Part shown: positions 15,206 to 18,911 of the stretch, piece by piece
Layout of the letters: the number at the start of each line of letters is the position of its first letter
Position numbering within the stretch: the stretch's first letter is position 1
NCBI GenBank assembly: GCA_964441735.1
Contig: CAYTVB010000038.1
Coordinates: 1 to 18,911 of the forward strand
Length of the DNA stretch: 18,911 nt
Reading direction: 5' to 3'
Origin: JASMTM01 sp964441735
Lineage (GTDB): Bacteria > Thermotogota > Thermotogae > Petrotogales > Kosmotogaceae
Position numbers and translations under genes: made by a program
The notes under the pieces: model-generated
What the model was told of the DNA's origin: nothing
Database searches by the model: none
What the model saw: only the letters and a program-made list of their open reading frames with translations

Positions 15206-15955
15206 TTGTGGACTACATCAACGATACTGGTTGAATATGATGACATAAATTATCCAATATATTTATTCAAAAACATTTATAACAATAATTTTGTTTCCGA
15301 TATTAAGAAAAAATATTTCAAAGAAAATCCCTTTGATCTTTCTGAAGAAGAGAATAAAGAAATATGGGCCTGGTTTAAAGAATATTTTTTAGATATTATT
15401 GACGTCAAATACCTTAAGACATTAAGCAAAATTGTTATTTCAAATGATTTTTCTCAGAATACAAAAAAAGAATTGGTTTTCTGGATTAGTTGTGTTTCAG
15501 ATAGAGTAATGGCAGATTTAACGGTAAACATGATTTTTGAAGCATCAAAAAATGAAAATAAAAGGATTAGTAAAGAAAAGCTCTGTGATTATGCAGATAA
15601 ATTGACTCATCTTGAAAAAAGAGAACTGGAAAAAGCAGTTAATAACTACATTTTTTTGCTTGAAACATGTGATATTGCTAGATCAGAAGATAGTTCAATT
15701 ATTCTTAATAATTTTGTACCTTCAGAAGAAACCTTTGCATTTGCACTTTTTTATCTCTTCGATCAAAAACAGATTCCGGTAAACATTTTGAGATCGTATA
15801 AGTTCAAGTATATACTGCTTGACATTAATGATGTAATGGAATATCTGAAGATTCTTAAGAAGAAGGAAATGATCAAATTTGTTGTTAAAAAAGAATCTTT
15901 TGAATTGGCTCCAAAGATAGACTTTAATGAATTACCTGCTCTCTTAGAAAAGTAA
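15206..15955 (+). CDS. Hypothetical protein with DUF1819/BrxA-like features
   Basis: A soluble, mostly helical 249-residue protein with no signal peptide. The start is TTG at 15206, with AAGGTG 5 nt upstream. The layout resembles DUF1819 (BrxA, a BREX phage-defence accessory protein). A central helix region is followed by LEKRELEKAVNNYIFLLETC, then FVPSEETFAFALFYLFDQK, ILLDINDVMEYLKILKKKEM and a short basic beta end (IKFVVKKESFEL). That order of a helical core, a polar hinge, a winged-helix-like tail and a final strand is what I recall for BrxA. This is recognition by pattern, not a search result. No other BREX gene (methylase, PglZ, BrxC ATPase) is nearby. It stands alone between two AT-rich gaps of about 400 nt. 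Confidence 0.45.
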   Translation: MWTTSTILVEYDDINYPIYLFKNIYNNNFVSDIKKKYFKENPFDLSEEENKEIWAWFKEYFLDIIDVKYLKTLSKIVISNDFSQNTKKELVFWISCVSDRVMADLTVNMIFEASKNENKRISKEKLCDYADKLTHLEKRELEKAVNNYIFLLETCDIARSEDSSIILNNFVPSEETFAFALFYLFDQKQIPVNILRSYKFKYILLDINDVMEYLKILKKKEMIKFVVKKESFELAPKIDFNELPALLEK

Positions 15956-16061
15956 AAACGTCTGGTAAAACCATTTCGTAAAAATATCTTACATGATAAT
16001 TCTTTCCATTCTATCAGCACAAAAATCTAGTAACATTAATTTATTTATTGTTTAAACACTG

Positions 16062-16076
16062 TGGAATATATTTCCA
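16062..16076. promoter_or_regulatory. Upstream candidate RpiR operator (near-palindrome)
   Basis: TGGAATATATTTCCA is a palindrome with one mismatch. It shares TGGAA, the AT core and TTTCCA with the promoter-proximal copy 274 nt downstream. Confidence 0.5.
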
Positions 16077-16192
16077 TAAATAAATCTAATGTTTAAGAAA
16101 ATAACTAGACATATTATATCTAAATAGGCATTGATAAAGAAAGATAAGGAAGTTTTGAGATTTCATTTATTAAATTGATGCAGGAGTATAAA

Positions 16193-16208
16193 GGAAAAAA
16201 TTTTTTCC
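16193..16208. promoter_or_regulatory. Intermediate palindrome, weaker operator candidate
   Basis: GGAAAAAATTTTTTCC is a perfect 16-bp palindrome between the two TGGAA-type sites, about 131 nt from the first and 143 nt from the last. The core differs (A6T6), so it may be an intrinsically bent A-tract and not a binding site. Confidence 0.35.
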
Positions 16209-16302
16209 ATAAATGATAATGTTAAATAGAGTATTATTTGTATTATTAGATCTCATAACATCTATATCATTATAATATACTATAATTGAAAAAAATCAAA
16301 CT

Positions 16303-16330
16303 TTGTATAAAATAATAAATAGTATATAAT
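16303..16330 (+). promoter_or_regulatory. Promoter of the RpiR operon
   Basis: TTGTAT (16303-16308) and a perfect TATAAT (16325-16330) are 16 nt apart. Transcription would begin near 16337, inside the TGGAAAT palindrome, so repressor binding there would block initiation. Confidence 0.6.
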
Positions 16331-16335
16331 GAAAA

Positions 16336-16350
16336 TGGAAATTATTTCCA
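16336..16350. promoter_or_regulatory. Promoter-proximal candidate RpiR operator
   Basis: TGGAAATTATTTCCA is a perfect palindrome around a central T (TGGAAAT/ATTTCCA). It covers the expected transcription start and ends right before the ribosome-binding site AAAGGAGATG. The regulator gene directly downstream is the likely binder. Confidence 0.6.
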
Positions 16351-16368
16351 AAAGGAGATGAATAAATT

Positions 16369-17229
16369 ATGGATCTAACTATTACTTCTCCTACACTAAC
16401 AAAAATAAAAAATAAAATTCATGAATTAACTGCAACAAGCAGAAAGATTGCAGAATTTGTTTTAAACAATTCAGATGATGTGGTTAAAATGTCAATTACA
16501 GAATTAGCAAACGCTGCACATGTGAAAAGCGAATCGTCGGTAGTGAGATTTTACAAAGCCCTTGGATTTTCTGGTTTTCATGATTTCAAAGTAACACTGG
16601 CTGGAGAGGTTTCAGGAAATTCAATTGTTCATTCATACGAGGATGTAAATATTGATGATTCAGTTTTTGATGTAAAGAGAAAAGTATTTTCTAGTTGTAT
16701 TAGGGCTTTTCAAGATAATCTTAATTTGTTGGACGAAGATTGTCTGAAGAGAGCTGTAGAAATTATAGAAAAAAGCAGACAGATAATTTGTGTTGGTCAT
16801 GGAGCGTCCGCATCTGTTGCAAATTATGCAGCCTTTAGATTTTCATTGTTGGGAAAAGATGCATTTTTTATCCCAGATTCTCATACATATGCAGTAGTTT
16901 TTTCTAAACTACATGATGATGATATGGTGCTCGCTGTTTCATATTCTGGAGAGACCCGGGATATTGTCCTTCCTCTTCAAAAAAAGCTTGTAAATTCAAG
17001 CATTGTTGCGTTAACTGGAAATGAATACAGTTCTCTTGCAAGAATTTCAGATATTGCTCTACTTTCAAATGTAAAAGAAACCGCAATGAGAACTGATGCG
17101 ATGATAAGTAGATGTATACAACTTGCAATTATTGATGTCTTATTTTCATCAGTTGCTATCGGAGAAGGAGAAAAGTCCTTAACTACCCTATCAGATTCAA
17201 GAAAATCGCTTGCACACTTAAAGTTTTAA
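16369..17229 (+). CDS. RpiR-family transcriptional regulator (HTH plus SIS domain)
   Basis: A 286-residue regulator of normal RpiR length. The N-terminal helix-turn-helix (about residues 1-77) includes TSRKIAEFVLNN, SITELANAAHVKSESSVVRF and KALGFSGFHDFK, the family signature. The C-terminal SIS phosphosugar-binding domain (about residues 125-255) includes ICVGHGASASVANYAAFRF and VLAVSYSGETRDIV, where the serines should contact the sugar phosphate. AAAGGAGATG lies before the ATG. It is the first gene of an operon with the aldolase 20 nt downstream. The effector is probably a phosphorylated keto-deoxy sugar acid or another intermediate of that pathway, by context only. Confidence 0.92.
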   Translation: MDLTITSPTLTKIKNKIHELTATSRKIAEFVLNNSDDVVKMSITELANAAHVKSESSVVRFYKALGFSGFHDFKVTLAGEVSGNSIVHSYEDVNIDDSVFDVKRKVFSSCIRAFQDNLNLLDEDCLKRAVEIIEKSRQIICVGHGASASVANYAAFRFSLLGKDAFFIPDSHTYAVVFSKLHDDDMVLAVSYSGETRDIVLPLQKKLVNSSIVALTGNEYSSLARISDIALLSNVKETAMRTDAMISRCIQLAIIDVLFSSVAIGEGEKSLTTLSDSRKSLAHLKF

Positions 17230-17249
17230 ATATAAATTAGGAGGTTTGT

Positions 17250-18143
17250 ATGATGAAAAAAGAGTTAAAAGGAATTATTCCACCAGTTGTCACTATATTT
17301 GATTCTGAAGGTAAAGTTGATGAAAAAAAGTATAGAAACTTTATTGAGTTTCTTTGCAAGCATGTTCAGGGCTTATTTGTGTGTGGAACATATGGATCAG
17401 GCCCTTTAATGACCTTAGAAGAAAGAAAAAGAACATTAGAAATCGCACTCGATCAGGCTAATGAAAGAATTCCAGTTGTAGCTCATGTTGGAAGTACTGT
17501 GCCTGAGCATATATTGGAACTCGCACATCATGCTGAAGAAAAGGGAGCTAAAGCTGTAGCAAGTGTGGCACCTTTTTACTTTGGATATTCTCAGGAGAAC
17601 ATTATTGATTTTTTCAAATGGTTTATAAAAGAGGTAGATATCCCGGTTTATCTTTATAACAATCCAAAAACTACAGGATTAGAAGTAAAAATCGAAACTC
17701 TTAAAGAACTTCACAAAAATGGTTTAGCAGGGGTGAAAGATAGTACTTTTGATCTTGTTTATTTCTATGAAGTGAAAAATAATATTGGTTTAGAAAGCTT
17801 TAGTTACATTTCTGGTACTGAAGCATTTATTATTCCTGCAATACCCTTAGGCGCTGACGCAGCTATCTGTGGCCTGGCCAATGCTTTGCCTGAAATTGTT
17901 GTTGAGCTTTATAACAAATCAAAATCTAAGAATTATGAAGAGACCTACATATTACAGGAAAAAGTCAATCATCTGAGAGAAATTCAGCATTATGCACAAA
18001 GCATACCTGCAATTCATGCAATGCTTAAAATGAGAGGGATTGATTCTGGCCATACCAAATTGCCTTTTAAATTAGTTTCTGATTCAAAATATTCTGAAAT
18101 AAAAGGTGCACTGGAAAAAACAGGTTATGTAGATTTTAAGTAA
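17250..18143 (+). CDS. DapA-superfamily aldolase, probable 2-keto-3-deoxygluconate aldolase
   Basis: A class I aldolase of the dihydrodipicolinate synthase / N-acetylneuraminate lyase superfamily, 297 residues, the usual size. Lys163 in GVKDSTFD should form the Schiff base with the keto acid, and Tyr136 in VYLYNNPKTTG is the conserved proton relay. The phosphate/carboxylate loop that reads GTTGE in DapA and NanA is GTYGSGP here (residues 46-52). This departs from DapA and is nearer to the GTTGLGP of archaeal KDG aldolases. Together with the KDG-kinase-like gene 15 nt downstream, this points to cleavage of 2-keto-3-deoxygluconate (or its phosphate) to pyruvate and glyceraldehyde (or its phosphate). 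Two adjacent ATGs (17250 and 17253) follow AGGAGG; either could be used. Sialic acid lyase is a weaker alternative, as no ROK-type NanK is present. Confidence 0.8.
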   Translation: MMKKELKGIIPPVVTIFDSEGKVDEKKYRNFIEFLCKHVQGLFVCGTYGSGPLMTLEERKRTLEIALDQANERIPVVAHVGSTVPEHILELAHHAEEKGAKAVASVAPFYFGYSQENIIDFFKWFIKEVDIPVYLYNNPKTTGLEVKIETLKELHKNGLAGVKDSTFDLVYFYEVKNNIGLESFSYISGTEAFIIPAIPLGADAAICGLANALPEIVVELYNKSKSKNYEETYILQEKVNHLREIQHYAQSIPAIHAMLKMRGIDSGHTKLPFKLVSDSKYSEIKGALEKTGYVDFK

Positions 18144-18158
18144 TACTGGAGTGATTAC

Positions 18159-18911
18159 ATGAGTAAAGTAATTGGCATGGGTGAAATAATGGTTCAACTA
18201 AATCCCACAGAAAAAGGATCATTAATATACCAACGTATGTTTGAAAGACATGTTGCTGGATCAGAAGCAAATATAATCATTCAGATGCAAAAGCTTGATG
18301 TTGAAACAAGCTTTATAACAGCTTTAGGAAATGAAGCACTTGGAGAAATTATTCTTGCAACATTAAGGGAAGAAGGTGTTGATACAAGCAATATAAAAAT
18401 AGATGATGAAAACCCAACGGGTATATATTTCGTTCAGAGAAGCTATCCTTTTCCTGGCAAAACATCCGTGATTTACTATCGAAAAAACTCTGCAGCAAGT
18501 AACCTAGTACCTGAAGATTTCAATGAAAATATCCTTGATGGAGTAGATATGTTTTTGGTTAGCGGAATAACACCTGCTTTAAGTGAAAGTTCAAGACAAA
18601 CTGCATTGAAAGCAATAGAAAGCTGCAGAAAAAAAGGAGTAAAGGTTGTATTTGATACCAATATCAGAATAAATTTACTAAAAACAGGCGAGAAGGCTTA
18701 TGAATGTCTTGAACCGTTTTTAATGAAAGCTGACATAGTTATTACTGGTATGGGTGATCTAAATTTGTTGTTTGATGGTGAATTTAAAGAGAAAGTACAA
18801 AAATTAAGAAGTCTTGCAGAAAAATCTGAACTTGTAGTCATTAAAATGGGTGAAAATGGGGCCACAGCAATAACTGATGAAAAAAATTACAAAACAGATT
18901 CCTTTAAAGTT
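18159..18911 (+). CDS. PfkB-family 2-keto-3-deoxygluconate kinase-like protein (3' end outside window)
   Basis: The frame is open from ATG 18159 to the window edge (251 codons), so the C-terminus, with the GAGD catalytic motif, is missing from view. TGGAGTGA lies 4 nt before the ATG, 15 nt after the aldolase stop. The product begins MSKVIGMGEIMVQLNP. The substrate loop HVAGSEANI is at the position of the PfkB first signature. YYRKNSAAS (residues 106-114) is the YxR..SAxS motif typical of KDG kinases, and FDTNIRINL (about 165-173) matches the DTNxR segment that follows in that subgroup. It would phosphorylate 2-keto-3-deoxygluconate to KDPG. The GTxG-type aldolase upstream suits the same pathway. 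Fructokinase is less likely because of the SAAS motif. Confidence 0.82.
   Translation, partial: MSKVIGMGEIMVQLNPTEKGSLIYQRMFERHVAGSEANIIIQMQKLDVETSFITALGNEALGEIILATLREEGVDTSNIKIDDENPTGIYFVQRSYPFPGKTSVIYYRKNSAASNLVPEDFNENILDGVDMFLVSGITPALSESSRQTALKAIESCRKKGVKVVFDTNIRINLLKTGEKAYECLEPFLMKADIVITGMGDLNLLFDGEFKEKVQKLRSLAEKSELVVIKMGENGATAITDEKNYKTDSFKV

Larger units (their letters stand above)
15956..16368. other. Long AT-rich intergenic region upstream of the RpiR operon
   Basis: No gene is visible. The region carries three TTCC-ended palindromes and the promoter described separately, plus TATAAT boxes at 16271 and 16281 that could be extra start sites. A short TGGT/ACCA hairpin (15963-15973) after the preceding stop lacks a T-run, so I do not call it a terminator. 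Confidence 0.5.

Noticed and set aside
15206..15955. A complete phage-defence (BREX) island
   Set aside because: Only one BrxA-like candidate is present; no methylase, PglZ-type or large ATPase gene lies in the window.

Overview
The window is AT-rich bacterial DNA with strong Shine-Dalgarno sites (GGAGG type) and compact operons. The best guess is a member of the Thermotogota, perhaps Kosmotoga- or Petrotoga-like. The clues are sugar ABC operons without their own ATPase, a non-lipidated periplasmic binding protein, a secreted beta-rich envelope-type protein, and a stand-alone pyruvate-kinase C-terminal-domain protein. A diderm Halanaerobiales-type Firmicute is the main alternative, because the sucrose-phosphate synthase closely resembles the Halothermothrix orenii enzyme as I remember it. 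No marker gene settles the question.

Layout. (1) Positions 90-183 hold a modular array of four different small hairpins joined by near-identical 6-nt linkers. (2) Positions 247-6608, minus strand, form one operon in the order DeoR-family regulator, sugar-binding protein, two ABC permeases, PfkB-type fructokinase, sucrose-phosphate synthase. A G-run/C-run switch-like element lies between the binding-protein and first permease genes. (3) The divergent intergenic region 6609-6895 carries at least five TTTCG-containing repeats that look like DeoR operators. (4) Positions 6896-9432, plus strand, hold a PatB/MalY aminotransferase-fold C-S lyase and a secreted probable beta-barrel protein, ending in a terminator. 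(5) Positions 9507-11443 hold the PK_C-domain protein, phosphopentomutase (deoB), and a tRNA-Ala(CGC) with its own promoter and terminator. (6) Positions 11474-12817, minus strand, encode an exported patatin-like phospholipase. It is divergent from a YhiN/HI0933-family flavoprotein gene (12920-14146) that is interrupted by one in-frame TAA. (7) Then come a small four-helix membrane protein with promoter and terminator, an AT-rich gap, a 249-residue protein that resembles DUF1819/BrxA, and a second gap with three TTCC-ended palindromes. (8) Positions 16369-18911, plus strand, hold an RpiR-family regulator, a DapA-superfamily aldolase and a KDG-kinase-like PfkB kinase that runs off the window edge.

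How it works together. The minus-strand operon appears to import a sugar, phosphorylate fructose, and join fructose-6-phosphate to UDP-glucose to give sucrose-6-phosphate, so uptake and sucrose synthesis would share one regulator. The right-hand operon looks like a 2-keto-3-deoxygluconate branch (aldolase plus kinase) controlled by an RpiR regulator that binds palindromes in its own promoter. The points most worth checking are the hairpin array, the mutually exclusive hairpins in the ABC operon, the two candidate operator sets, the single nonsense codon in the flavoprotein, and the orphan BrxA-like protein.
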